A DNA stretch of 64,000 bases from Paraburkholderia elongata (GCF_013177735.1 NZ_WOEZ01000284.1:1-64000); one strand, 5' to 3'. Positions 8,478 to 16,830 are shown, counted from the first letter of the stretch. The notes: generated from the sequence alone by a model not told the origin. Made by a program: numbers and translations.

Positions 8478-9350
8478 TTGACCATCTCTGCATTACGCCG
8501 GAGCTTGACCCTTGGGTTGCCCATGCTCCTTAGCCTTGGCGCTACAACCACACTGGCCGCAAATACATCCCCGTTGGCCGACATCGAACGCCGCAATGGC
8601 GGACGCCTTGGTGTCTTCGCTATCGATACCGGTTCAGGCCGAACCCTGGCGCATCGCGCCGACGAGCGCTTTCTGATGTGCAGCACCTTCAAGGGACTGC
8701 TCGCCGCGCAGGCGCTATCGCGCGTGGATGCCGGCAAGGAGGATCTTGCCCGTCTTGTGTCATACACCGAGAAAGACCTTATCTTTACGTCGCCTGTGAC
8801 GAAGGCTCACGTCGCAGAAGGCGCGATGTCGGTCGGCGCTTTGTGCCAGGCTATCGTCGAAGTGAGCGACAACACGGCGGCCATATTGTTGATGAGAAGC
8901 GCGGGTGGTCCCGCCGGTCTGACTCAATTCGTTCGCGGTCTCGGCGATACGGTGACGCGCTCCGATCGGTACGAACCCGAGTCGAACAAATATAGCGGTG
9001 TGCTCGATACCACTACGCCTCGATCGATCACGAAGTCGGCGAGCAAAATTCTTCTGGGGAACGCTCTGAGTCCCCAATCGCGTGCGCAGCTGGAAAACTG
9101 GATGATCGCCAGCAAGCCGGGTTTGAACCGGCTCCGCGCAGCGCTACCGCCAGACTGGAAAGCGGGTGACAGACCCGGCACAAGCGTGGAAGAAGAAACC
9201 AACGATTACGCAATCGTGCGCCCACCGGGACGTGCTCCGCTTTTAATCGCAGCCTATTACGATGCGCCCGCGCTTGGCATGCCCGCTCGGGAGGCCGTCT
9301 TGCGGGAAGTCGGTGCTGTATTCGTGAAGTGGGCAGCGGATCGGACATGA
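8478..9350 (+). CDS. Class A beta-lactamase-like serine hydrolase with an atypical KTG box
   Basis: The 290 residues have a Sec signal peptide (residues 1-28, ending LAANT) and the class A landmarks. These are the active-site STFK at 69-72, preceded by Cys as in carbapenemase-type enzymes; the SDN loop at 130-132; and the omega-loop EPESN at 166-170 with the general-base glutamate. The third box, normally KTG, reads RPG at 232-234. Lys to Arg is known in some families, but Pro in the second position is not usual, and the following GTxVEEETND segment also departs from the standard GDYGTTND. It may have altered substrate range, or be a weak lactamase. A divergent LysR partner, common for Burkholderia Pen enzymes, is missing. 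The start TTG/ATG choice is uncertain by a few codons. Confidence 0.85.
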   Translation: MTISALRRSLTLGLPMLLSLGATTTLAANTSPLADIERRNGGRLGVFAIDTGSGRTLAHRADERFLMCSTFKGLLAAQALSRVDAGKEDLARLVSYTEKDLIFTSPVTKAHVAEGAMSVGALCQAIVEVSDNTAAILLMRSAGGPAGLTQFVRGLGDTVTRSDRYEPESNKYSGVLDTTTPRSITKSASKILLGNALSPQSRAQLENWMIASKPGLNRLRAALPPDWKAGDRPGTSVEEETNDYAIVRPPGRAPLLIAAYYDAPALGMPAREAVLREVGAVFVKWAADRT

Positions 9351-9430
9351 TGAGCGTTGGCCAGCGCAACCCGCGGATTGTTTTTGGCCCGATTGTGATG
9401 GCTCGGGATCCCGACTGATCTGCTCCCGCG

Positions 9431-10192
9431 CTAACGAGGTTTGCTTCGCACACTCTTCCTCGCGGTCGCGGCGCGCGGCGCATCTTTTGCCGGCAAGGCG
9501 CCGCCACCGTTCATCTGCTCCATCCACGACAAGGCGTCGACGTATGACAGGAACTGCTGGAGATACCCGGGCGACAGCTCGCGCATCAGCGAGAGCGACC
9601 GATGCACAAGGCTGCTCGAGTTGAGCGGACCGGCATTACCCGGCGCTTTCTTGAGCGACTGCCGTAACTGTTTCTCGGACCGGACCTTGGACCAGGTCTC
9701 CCTGAAGTAATCGAGCACCTCCAGTTCAGGATAAGAGGGGCGTCGGTGCGCGGCGTGACCCGCTGCGGGGCCGTTTCCGTCTTGCTGCGCATGGCTGGCG
9801 ATGTAGTCGATCAGTTCGGCCAGCGCGCCGTGAGCGGGTTTGCTTGATGATGCCGCCGTGCCCGTGCCCGTGCCAATGCCGGTGCCAATGCCGGTGCCAG
9901 TGCCAGTTTCAGTTTCAGTGCCGGTGTGAGTGCCAATGCCAGCATCAGCGCCCTCGAATGCCGCGCGCTCGAGATCGCCCGCATAAGCCTCGATCAGTTT
10001 GGACAGCCTCTCGTCCAGCAGACGCCTCGCCTCGCCGCTGTGGCTGGCTGCCCGCCGATCCAGCGCCTCGATGAAATGAAAGCGGATGGGATCCAGACGA
10101 TCGGCGCCGCGCTCGCGCCATGCATCGAGCGTTGTCCGGGCGCCGCTTGTCACACCGCTAGCGCCACTGTTCTCACGAGTCACACTACGCAC
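9431..10192 (-). CDS. DUF2894-family protein, last gene of the motor-like operon
   Basis: This 253-residue soluble protein has an N-terminal helical part (LDAWRERGADRLDPIRFHFIEAL) and a C-terminal part (YPELEVLDYFRETWSKVRSEKQL) typical of DUF2894. A low-complexity Gly-Thr/Glu-Thr linker at about residues 85-115 joins them. The linker is encoded by a degenerate hexamer array at 9858-9945. The start overlaps the end of the MotB/OmpA-like gene by 8 bases, so translation is coupled. DUF2894 has no assigned biochemical function that I know of; its constant company with DUF802, OmpA and DUF3348 suggests it is a cytoplasmic component or effector of the same machine. Confidence 0.8.
   Translation of the reverse strand: MRSVTRENSGASGVTSGARTTLDAWRERGADRLDPIRFHFIEALDRRAASHSGEARRLLDERLSKLIEAYAGDLERAAFEGADAGIGTHTGTETETGTGTGIGTGIGTGTGTAASSSKPAHGALAELIDYIASHAQQDGNGPAAGHAAHRRPSYPELEVLDYFRETWSKVRSEKQLRQSLKKAPGNAGPLNSSSLVHRSLSLMRELSPGYLQQFLSYVDALSWMEQMNGGGALPAKDAPRAATARKSVRSKPR
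9858..9945. repeat. Degenerate hexanucleotide array inside the DUF2894 gene
   Basis: About 14 consecutive units of the type GTGCCN/ATGCCN encode the Gly-Thr/Glu-Thr linker on the minus strand. The unit is 6 bases, so copy-number changes keep the frame and only alter linker length. It looks prone to slippage. Confidence 0.8.
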
Positions 10193-10832
10193 GGGGCTTC
10201 ACCGTTGCGGTCGAAGGCCTCGGGACCGGCGCGATTTCCACTCGCCGGTTTTTGGCCCGGCCCTGGTCGTCGGCATTCGAGCTGACGGGCTGCTGAGAAC
10301 CGAACGCGGCCGCAAATACGGACGAAGAGGGAACGCCTTCATCGATCAACGCACGGGTCACCGTCAACGCGCGCTGGGCCGACAGCTCCCAGTTGTCGGC
10401 AAAGCGGCGGTTCGCCTCCCGCACTTGCCGGTCATCGGTAAAGCCGCTCACCATCAGGATCTGGTCATTGGCCCGGAGGTAGGCGGACAGCGGCCCCGCC
10501 AGGCTCTTCAGGACGTCCCGGCCTTCGGGCTGCAATTGATCGGAGTTCAGCGCGAACAACACGCTGCCGTTGATGCCGATGCGCCCGTTGACCAGCGTCA
10601 CCCGGCCCGCTGCCAGCGGGCCTGCCAGCGCCTGTTCCAGGGTCTTGCGGCGCTGCGTTTCCAACTGACGCTGCTTGACCTCTTGCTCAAGCCTGGTCGA
10701 GAGTTCCAGCTGCACGCCGATGACGCTCACCAGGATCAGCACGAAGGCGCCCAGCAGCACAGACATCAGGTCGCCGAAGACGGGCCAGATGGGCGCAGTG
10801 GTCTCCACGCCGCCGTCGATTTCCTCGCTCAT
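10185..10832 (-). CDS. MotB/OmpA-family protein (stator-like, peptidoglycan-binding)
   Basis: The 215 residues comprise a short cytoplasmic N-terminus, one transmembrane helix (about 17-40) with a lone Asp at position 21, a coiled linker (about 42-75), and an OmpA-type peptidoglycan-binding domain (about 78-205). That domain shows the NxELSxxRA segment and a C-terminal NRRVEI. The membrane Asp after WPVFG is placed like the proton-binding Asp of MotB and ZorB. The gene overlaps the upstream DUF802 gene by 4 bases (ATGA) and the downstream DUF2894 gene by 8. Together with DUF802 it has the layout of a MotAB, ExbBD or ZorAB ion-driven unit. Coupling to a flagellum is unlikely, as no flagellar genes are present. 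Confidence 0.85.
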   Translation of the reverse strand: MSEEIDGGVETTAPIWPVFGDLMSVLLGAFVLILVSVIGVQLELSTRLEQEVKQRQLETQRRKTLEQALAGPLAAGRVTLVNGRIGINGSVLFALNSDQLQPEGRDVLKSLAGPLSAYLRANDQILMVSGFTDDRQVREANRRFADNWELSAQRALTVTRALIDEGVPSSSVFAAAFGSQQPVSSNADDQGRAKNRRVEIAPVPRPSTATVKPRA

Positions 10833-13444
10833 GCCGCTTCGGCTCCAACGGTCGCCCGCTTGCCCGCGAGGTGCTGCAGGTCTTCGACGATCTGCTTCTG
10901 CGACATCATGCTCAGGTCGATGACTTCTCGCGCCTGGGCCACGTAATAGGCCAACTGCTCGTCACTGCGCGCGAGGGACTTGTCCAGCGCGGCTTCGATA
11001 CGCTGCAGGTGCGCGACCAGCGTGGTGTTCGACTCGCCGAACAACTGCACGGCCGCGCCGAATGCTTCGCCCAGGCTCGCCACTTCGACGGCGCTGCCGG
11101 TGACCTGCGCGGCCACCGCGCCCAGCTTGCCGGTCTCGAGTTCGACCTTATCGGTGAAACGGGTGCCGACACGATCCAGGAGATCCGCCGACGTGGCGAC
11201 CAGCGCGTCGACGGCCGAGCGCTGCTCGGTGGAGGCATGGTTCACGGCATCGAGCAGGGTTTCCAGCGTTGCCAGCAGGCGGCTACGCTCTTCCAGCATC
11301 GCGGTATCGCGGACCATGCTGTCGGAGAGCTTCTGACGCAATTCGGCGACGACTTCCGCCGCGGCCTTGGGGGCCTCCGACGCGGCTTGCACGAGTTGGG
11401 CGATCTCGGCGATCGTGCTGCTCGCGTGCGCCTGTGTCTGGGCCGAGATGTCCCGTGCCGTTTGTGCCAGCGTGTCGCAGATCTCCTGCTGCCGGCCTGC
11501 GGTGTGCGCGCCGACCTGCTCCCATTCCTTGCTCAACGTGGAGGCCATCGAACCGAGCGTCTCGGTCCAGGCCGCCAGCCGCTGCTGGTCCCGCGCGGCG
11601 AGTTCTGCCTGCAGGTCTGCTGCGGCCTTGGGGGCTTCCGCCGCCGCTTGTACGAGCCGGTCGATCTCAGCGATCGTGTTGCTCGCGTGCGCCTGCGTCT
11701 GAGCGGAGATGTCGCGCACGCTTTGCGCCAGCGTGTCGCAGATCTCCTGCTGCCGGCCTGCGGTGTGCGCGCCGACCTGCTCCCATTCCTTGCTCAACGT
11801 AGCGGCCATGGAACCGAGCGCCGCGGTCCACGCTTCCAGCCGTTGCTGGTCCCGCGCGGCGAGTTCCGCCTGCAGGTCTGCCGCGGCCTTGGGAGCTTCC
11901 GCCGCCGCTTGTACGAGCCGGTCGATCTCGGCGATCGTGTTGCTCGCGTGCGCCTGCGTCTGAGCGGAGATGTCGCGCGCGGTTTGCGCCAGCGTGTCGC
12001 AGATTTCCTGCTGGCGGCTTGCAGTGTGCGCGCCGACCTGCTCCCATTCCTTGCTCAACGTGGAGGCCATCGAACCGAGCGTCTCGGTCCAGATCGCCAA
12101 TCGTTGCTGGTCTCGCGAGGCCAATTCCGTCTGCAAGTCCGTATGCGATTGGCCCACGGTGCGTAGCAGAGACGCCGAGTGCTGCTCGAAGGTCGCAGCG
12201 GCGGCAGCCAGAGCTTGCTGATTGTGGCCCGCCAGCTTCTCGCTGACTTGTTCTTGCCGTGACAGCGCCTCGTTCCATGCCGCCGACACGCTGCCAGCCG
12301 TTGCGTCGAGGCGCGCTGAGACGCCATCCAGCAGGCCGGCTGAGCGTTGCTCGAAGGTCTCGGTGAATCGATCCAGCGACGTGCCCAGATGCTGGGTGAG
12401 CGCCTCGCTCGATCGCTGCTGCCCCTCCAGAGCTTTGTTCCAGATGTCCGCGACGGTGGTGGTGGTTGCCTCGAAACCGGTTGAGAGTCTGTCCAACTGC
12501 CGCTGCACGGCGTGCGTGACGGTGTCGTGCAGCGAGGCCGTCTCGCGTGCGAGACCCGCCATCGTGGCCTCCATGACCGGCTGCAGCGCAGCGCTGGCGG
12601 CGCGGGTGCTTTCGGCGACGCTCTCCTTCAACGACCGCTCCACAGAGGCAGCAAGGCGCGTGTAGGCGGCCTCGGCCTTGCCGTGGAAGGCGTCCTGGCT
12701 GGCGATCTGCCGTTCGTTCAAGGCGAGGCTCTGTTGCTCGATGGCCGCCATCATCGCCTGCAGACGATCGACGAGTGTAGGCATCACCTCGGCCTGCCGC
12801 TGCAGGAGCTTGAAGCTTTCCTCGCGCTGATGGGTCTGCGAGTAGATGCGCAAGGTCGTCGCGATCTTCACGTCGAGCATCTGCGCGGCATGGATCCGCT
12901 CGCGCCGGCACAACGCGGAAAGCAGCCCCAGCATCGCGGATGTGGCGACGCCCGCAATCGAAGTGCCGAACGCGAAGCCCAGCCCCTTAACCGGTGCGGC
13001 GAGCGAATCGCGGATAGCCTGCAGGTCCGTCGCGCTTTCTAGCGCCATGCCGGTGCCTCGCAGGGTCGCCACCATGCCGAGGAGCGTGCCGAGCATGCCC
13101 AGCAACACGAGCAAGCCGACCAGATACGGCGTCAGCGCCGGGCCCGGCAGGGCCACACGCTCACCCTCGACGCGCAGACGCACCGCATTGCGCAGGCTGG
13201 GATGCAGCGGCTCAAGCCAGGCGCCCAGGCTGGGCTGCGGCGCGGACAGGCCCGCGACCGCACGCGCCAACGTGGAAGTGGCCTGGCCGTAGTGCTGCAG
13301 TTCGAGCGCGCCCGCCAGGTAGCAAACGCCGATCAACATTGTGACAGCCAATGCCAGCGCGTTCGAGCCGACGTAGCCGACACCGATCCAGCACACTGCG
13401 GCCAGACCTACCAGAAAAACAACGAGATTGAGATATCTGGACAT
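10829..13444 (-). CDS. DUF802 protein: MotA/ExbB/ZorA-like membrane core with long repeated coiled tail
   Basis: From the ATG at 13442-13444 the product has 871 residues; a longer frame upstream overlaps the previous gene and has no membrane logic. Hydrophobic helices lie at about 4-21, 28-48, 105-127 and 154-178. The third and fourth carry GMLGTLLGM and GFAFGTSIAGVATS, the conserved helices that line the ion path in MotA/TolQ/ExbB/ZorA proteins. From about residue 190 to the end the protein is predicted long helical coil, rich in Ala, Gln, Glu and Thr. It includes three near-identical 87-residue repeats at about 440-700. The gene sits between DUF3348 (10 bases upstream) and the MotB/OmpA-like gene (4-base overlap). 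ZorA of Zorya defence has the same plan, but ZorC, ZorD and ZorE are absent here. Confidence 0.82.
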   Translation of the reverse strand: MSRYLNLVVFLVGLAAVCWIGVGYVGSNALALAVTMLIGVCYLAGALELQHYGQATSTLARAVAGLSAPQPSLGAWLEPLHPSLRNAVRLRVEGERVALPGPALTPYLVGLLVLLGMLGTLLGMVATLRGTGMALESATDLQAIRDSLAAPVKGLGFAFGTSIAGVATSAMLGLLSALCRRERIHAAQMLDVKIATTLRIYSQTHQREESFKLLQRQAEVMPTLVDRLQAMMAAIEQQSLALNERQIASQDAFHGKAEAAYTRLAASVERSLKESVAESTRAASAALQPVMEATMAGLARETASLHDTVTHAVQRQLDRLSTGFEATTTTVADIWNKALEGQQRSSEALTQHLGTSLDRFTETFEQRSAGLLDGVSARLDATAGSVSAAWNEALSRQEQVSEKLAGHNQQALAAAAATFEQHSASLLRTVGQSHTDLQTELASRDQQRLAIWTETLGSMASTLSKEWEQVGAHTASRQQEICDTLAQTARDISAQTQAHASNTIAEIDRLVQAAAEAPKAAADLQAELAARDQQRLEAWTAALGSMAATLSKEWEQVGAHTAGRQQEICDTLAQSVRDISAQTQAHASNTIAEIDRLVQAAAEAPKAAADLQAELAARDQQRLAAWTETLGSMASTLSKEWEQVGAHTAGRQQEICDTLAQTARDISAQTQAHASSTIAEIAQLVQAASEAPKAAAEVVAELRQKLSDSMVRDTAMLEERSRLLATLETLLDAVNHASTEQRSAVDALVATSADLLDRVGTRFTDKVELETGKLGAVAAQVTGSAVEVASLGEAFGAAVQLFGESNTTLVAHLQRIEAALDKSLARSDEQLAYYVAQAREVIDLSMMSQKQIVEDLQHLAGKRATVGAEAA
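11345..12127. repeat. Three tandem 261-bp repeats within the DUF802 gene
   Basis: The segment beginning CTCCCATTCCTTGCTCAACG recurs at 11519, 11780 and 12041, an exact 261-base period (87 codons). The copies are nearly identical at DNA level, including silent sites, which implies recent amplification or ongoing homogenisation. Each encodes a helical unit with SKEWEQVGAHT, RQQEICDTLAQ and IAEIDRLVQAA. Confidence 0.92.
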
Positions 13445-13454
13445 AGTGTCCCAG

Positions 13455-14219
13455 TTAGCGGGTGCGAAGGGCCGCGAGCAACCCTTCGACCGGTTGTAAA
13501 CGAACATCCAGTTCGGCAAGCAACACGCTCTGCATATCCTTGCGGAACGCGTCCAGCCAGGCGCCGGGCGTGACTGCTGTGGCGGGTTTGCCCGTTACGG
13601 CGTCCGCCGAGGCTTCGGCGTCGGCCAGCGTCTGTTGCTCCGCCTGGCGCAAACGCTCGAAGTGCCCTGCGAGCAAGCCGGGCACTGCGGCCAGCAGACT
13701 CCGCTCGCGCTCGCTGAGCGCTCGCTCCATCACGGCGTCCACCACCGCGAGTCGGGCCATGGCGGGCGTTTTGGCGGCCAACATGGCCCGCAGGCGGCCG
13801 CGCAGATTGCCGATGCCCGTCTCCATCGTCTGTTGCATGGAGAGATAGCGCTGACGAAAAACCGCGTAATCGACCGGCGCATCCACGGGGGCGCCTTGAG
13901 CGAGCGCTTGCGCCGCGGACCCGCGACGCCTCGCGGCGGCAAACACGCTATCGCCGACGATGGCATTCGCCAACGACGCGCGCACGCGGGCGCACTCGCT
14001 CTCTTCAGCGTCGCCGAAGGTGCGCGCACCGGCGGCGACGGCAGGCGGAGCGTTGTTCAGCGCCGAGGACAACGCGATCGCGTCGGTCCAGCCGAGCCAT
14101 TGGCTTAGCCGGTCCGAGAGCGATTGGCTGGATTCGGGAACATCGACGTCCGTCAGGCGAGCAAGTAAGCGAATGAGCGTCGGGCCACTGAAAGCTGTGC
14201 GCTGTGGGGCTTGCACCAT
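13455..14219 (-). CDS. DUF3348-family protein, first gene of the motor-like operon
   Basis: A 254-residue soluble, mostly helical protein that fits DUF3348, a family I know only as a neighbour of DUF802. The N-terminus (RTAFSGPTLIRLLARLTD) and the W-L-G-W-T-D segment near residues 41-46 are the recognisable parts. The rest is Ala/Leu/Arg-rich helix, including a stretch with FRQRYLSMQQTMETGIGNLR. No membrane segment or signal is present, so it is probably a cytoplasmic partner of the membrane pair. It starts at 14219 and is followed after 10 bases by the DUF802 gene, so it is the promoter-proximal gene of a four-gene operon. Confidence 0.8.
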   Translation of the reverse strand: MVQAPQRTAFSGPTLIRLLARLTDVDVPESSQSLSDRLSQWLGWTDAIALSSALNNAPPAVAAGARTFGDAEESECARVRASLANAIVGDSVFAAARRRGSAAQALAQGAPVDAPVDYAVFRQRYLSMQQTMETGIGNLRGRLRAMLAAKTPAMARLAVVDAVMERALSERERSLLAAVPGLLAGHFERLRQAEQQTLADAEASADAVTGKPATAVTPGAWLDAFRKDMQSVLLAELDVRLQPVEGLLAALRTR

Positions 14220-14414
14220 ACCACCAGAGTCAAAAAAGTCAGCAGTTTACACGCCGACGGGGCGGGGGATGCAGCCCCTTAATGAATCGGGCTGCCGGGC
14301 GCGGCATTTCAGCGTGGACGACAGGGCACTCGCGATGCCAGGATTTTGGGTGCAGCCGCTCCCGAAAGGGGCACCACGGCATCGGGACATCCGGGTGGCG
14401 AGACCACGATTACG

Positions 14415-14510
14415 ATGAACTACTATCATGCGCCGGGGGCGGACCAGACCCCGACGCAGAACTATGAGTTGTTCGAAACGATTGAGTTGAAGAAGAAACG
14501 GCGAGGGTGA
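14415..14510 (+). CDS. Possible 31-residue small protein
   Basis: An ATG at 14415 opens a frame of 31 codons ending TGA at 14508-14510. It encodes a Tyr-rich start (MNYYHAPG) and a strongly basic end (ELKKKRRG). No good ribosome site is visible and there is no known family. It sits in the roughly 300-base gap between DUF3348 and the ParB-like gene, which otherwise holds nothing I recognise. It may be chance. Confidence 0.2.
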   Translation: MNYYHAPGADQTPTQNYELFETIELKKKRRG

Positions 14511-14516
14511 GCTCGA

Positions 14517-15122
14517 CTATTTCACTTGTCGTGACTTGAAGCCCGGCAGTGTCCGGGCGTCGGGGCTCCACGCAAGGTGAACACCCTGCTCGACGGCTGC
14601 CTTGAACTGCGATTCGCTCGTCCACATCGGAATGCGTGTGCGATAGAAATCCGCCCACTGAAATTCGGCGAAGGGTTCCGGCGTCTTTATATAGCCCCCT
14701 GCGTCGCGCACGAACGCGGCGAGGCTGCGGAACGGGTCGTCGGTGAGGGCGGAGACCTCATCGGGAATCGCGGAAATGGCTCGCAGGATGCCGCGTTCAT
14801 CGACGGGATGCACCCAGCGTTTTTCAATCACGGTGTCCCAGAACTTCACGTCTGACAGCCGCGACAGGTCCGCCACGACCTCGGCGAATGCCTTCTTGAT
14901 GTCACCATCCCACAACGCGCGCGCGAGGTGGTGGTGGTCGATGACGTAGTGCCTGTCACCCTTGCCAATGACGGTTGGAATCGGCGCGCTTTTCAGGAAG
15001 TCTTTCAAAGACTTTGCATCCATGGCCAAAAGGCGCTTTCGTTTTGCATTGACTTCCAGCATGCCCACCGTTGCCTGCAGCGGGCGTAGTTGTTCAATGT
15101 CGATACTCGTTATCGTTGCCAT
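14517..15122 (-). CDS. ParB-like nuclease-fold protein (ParBc_2 type)
   Basis: From the ATG at 15120-15122, preceded by AAGGAGGG at ideal distance, the product is 201 residues. A frame running 49 codons further upstream is open but has no such site. The start ATITSIDIEQLRPLQATVG and the YVIDHHHLARAL motif at about residues 60-71 match the small ParB/sulfiredoxin-fold family often annotated as putative ParB-like nuclease, in which the Asp-(Gly/His)-His-His segment is the conserved core. It lacks the HTH and dimer domains of a true chromosome-partitioning ParB and has no ParA neighbour, so a partition role is unlikely. Activity is unproven for most members. Confidence 0.75.
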   Translation of the reverse strand: MATITSIDIEQLRPLQATVGMLEVNAKRKRLLAMDAKSLKDFLKSAPIPTVIGKGDRHYVIDHHHLARALWDGDIKKAFAEVVADLSRLSDVKFWDTVIEKRWVHPVDERGILRAISAIPDEVSALTDDPFRSLAAFVRDAGGYIKTPEPFAEFQWADFYRTRIPMWTSESQFKAAVEQGVHLAWSPDARTLPGFKSRQVK

Positions 15123-15380
15123 AGGGTGACCCTCCTTATCCGGGACCATTCTACCGCTGCCCGTGCGGTGGATCGTTGCAAACGCACCCATGGAGATGTG
15201 ATGGGCGCCTCCGTCGGCAATAGATATGTGGCGTGGCGCACAGCTTGAGGACATCGGTCTGTCGATCATCCCACTTCGCCACGGCCCAGGCTGGACTCCC
15301 TTATTCAGAAGCGGTAGGCTATGAGTGCTGGTGACTCTGTTTGGCTACGCTGGTCTTAAACGACAACATGGAGCCTGCAC

Positions 15381-15692
15381 ATGGACGTGAGCACGGAAAC
15401 GCTGGTGGAACTGCTGCGGGAAGTGGAAGCTGACGACCCGATCGACTACGCGGACCTTCCATTTGGTGAGCAGGAACTCAGGCGGCTTGTCATGAGTTCA
15501 CTTGTCGAGCGTCACCACCTGGTCGAAGCAGGCAACATGTCGATCTCCGACATCCACGCGCTGTATCTGCTTAGCACCGCCAAGCTTGTTCTCGAGAACA
15601 CGGTGCTTCACGCGAGACTGCTTCTGCTCCAGGGGCAGCAGGTCGACGTACGATCACTGTTGGCTCCGTTCACCCTCAAAGGCAAACCTTAA
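15381..15692 (+). CDS. Hypothetical protein, 103 residues
   Basis: A small acidic, leucine-rich, probably all-helical cytoplasmic protein. Features include ETLVELLREVEADDP at the start, LRRLVMSSLVERH in the middle, and a hydrophobic LHARLLLLQGQ helix near residues 77-87. I do not recognise a family. The ATG at 15381 follows a purine-rich GGAGCC. It is isolated between the ParB-like gene and the convergent LysR gene. Confidence 0.6.
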   Translation: MDVSTETLVELLREVEADDPIDYADLPFGEQELRRLVMSSLVERHHLVEAGNMSISDIHALYLLSTAKLVLENTVLHARLLLLQGQQVDVRSLLAPFTLKGKP

Positions 15693-15801
15693 AGACCGGT
15701 AGGTGGCTCTGCCAGTGGCAGCGCATCGGCGCCGGCCTGAGCAGACCACTGCGGCGTGCCTGAAATTGTTTACGAATGACCGGATCAGAGCCGTACGCGC
15801 A

Positions 15802-16731
15802 TCACTTTTCAAGTTCCGCAAACAGCCAATCCTGGAAGCTACGCAGCTTCGGCAATTCGGCGCGAGACTTCAGCAGGTTCAGCGTATAGCCGTGCACCGG
15901 GAGTCCTTCGAAGCCGAACGGCGCCACTAGCCGGCCCGTTTCCAGTTCGCGTTGCGCCAGAAGCAGGCTTTCGAGGCAGACGCCCAAGCCGTCGACCGCC
16001 GCGCTGATCGCCATGAACGATCGATCGAAACGCGGACCGCGTCCGATATCGAGCCGCGTCTTGCGATAGAGACGCATCCAGTCTCTCCACCCCACCAGAC
16101 ACCCCTCGCTATGAATCAGCGCATGGTGCTGTAAATCTGCGACGCTGCGCAGCGGATGTTCCCCCGCCATCAGTGCGGGCGAGCACAGCGGCACGATCGT
16201 CTCGGATGGCAACTCGAGCACCATCGTGCCGGCCGGTTGCAGCTTTCTCGGACCGTAACGGATATCGATATCCACCGCTTCCGAGATCAGATTTGTCGCC
16301 TCTGACGACGCATTCAACCGCACGTCGATATCCGGATGCGCCGCGCTAAAACGCGCGATGCGCGGCATCAGCCATTGAGTCGCAAAGCTGGGCGTGCAAT
16401 GGATCGTGAGGATGTCGCTCTTGGCGGCGCGCCCGATCTCGCGGGTGGCTGAGTCGATCCGCGCGAACGCCGCGGTGATTTCCTCAGCGTATTGCCTCCC
16501 ATAGTCCGTCAGGATCACCGTGCGGTGCAGCCGATGGAACAGACGAATGCTCAATTGCTCTTCCAACAGCTTGATCTGATGGCTGACGGCCGAGGGCGTG
16601 ACGAACAGTTCGTCTGCTGCGAGCGCGAACGACGAGAGCCGCGCTGCGGCCTCGAATGCCTGTATCGACTTGAAGGTGACCCGATTGTGCATAGCAGCAT
16701 CAAGGTGAATTGATTTCATCCATTGGCCCAT
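15802..16731 (-). CDS. LysR-type regulator (GcvA-like) of the transketolase-TRAP operon
   Basis: A classic LysR protein of about 309 residues: N-terminal winged HTH with FEAAARLSSFALAADEL and TPSAVSHQIKLLEEQL, then a linker helix and a two-lobed effector domain. The HTH resembles GcvA/AmpR-type members. The open frame extends further upstream, but the extension overlaps the divergent promoter and looks non-coding. I chose the ATG at 16731; ATGs at 16719 and 16692 are alternatives. The gene is divergent from, and only about 100 bases away from, the transketolase operon. It is therefore the natural candidate to control that operon in response to a pathway metabolite. Confidence 0.85.
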   Translation of the reverse strand: MGQWMKSIHLDAAMHNRVTFKSIQAFEAAARLSSFALAADELFVTPSAVSHQIKLLEEQLSIRLFHRLHRTVILTDYGRQYAEEITAAFARIDSATREIGRAAKSDILTIHCTPSFATQWLMPRIARFSAAHPDIDVRLNASSEATNLISEAVDIDIRYGPRKLQPAGTMVLELPSETIVPLCSPALMAGEHPLRSVADLQHHALIHSEGCLVGWRDWMRLYRKTRLDIGRGPRFDRSFMAISAAVDGLGVCLESLLLAQRELETGRLVAPFGFEGLPVHGYTLNLLKSRAELPKLRSFQDWLFAELEK

Positions 16732-16830
16732 ATTAATTCGTTTGAGCGCGTGTGAGCGCGGGATTACGCTTGAGTCACTGGGATCGGCATCACAGCGGCC
16801 CCTGCAAAGAGACCCACCAGGAGACAAACA
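16732..16830. promoter_or_regulatory. Divergent LysR/transketolase promoter region with direct repeats
   Basis: The 99-base gap contains the direct repeat TGAGCGCG at 16743-16750 and 16753-16760 (10-base period) and a further CTTGAG at about 16769-16774. Such repeats next to a LysR gene are plausible binding sites. Exact promoters were not resolved. Confidence 0.4.

Noticed and set aside
11345..12127. CRISPR-like array
   Set aside because: Period is 261 bases, units are contiguous and coding in DUF802; there are no spacers.
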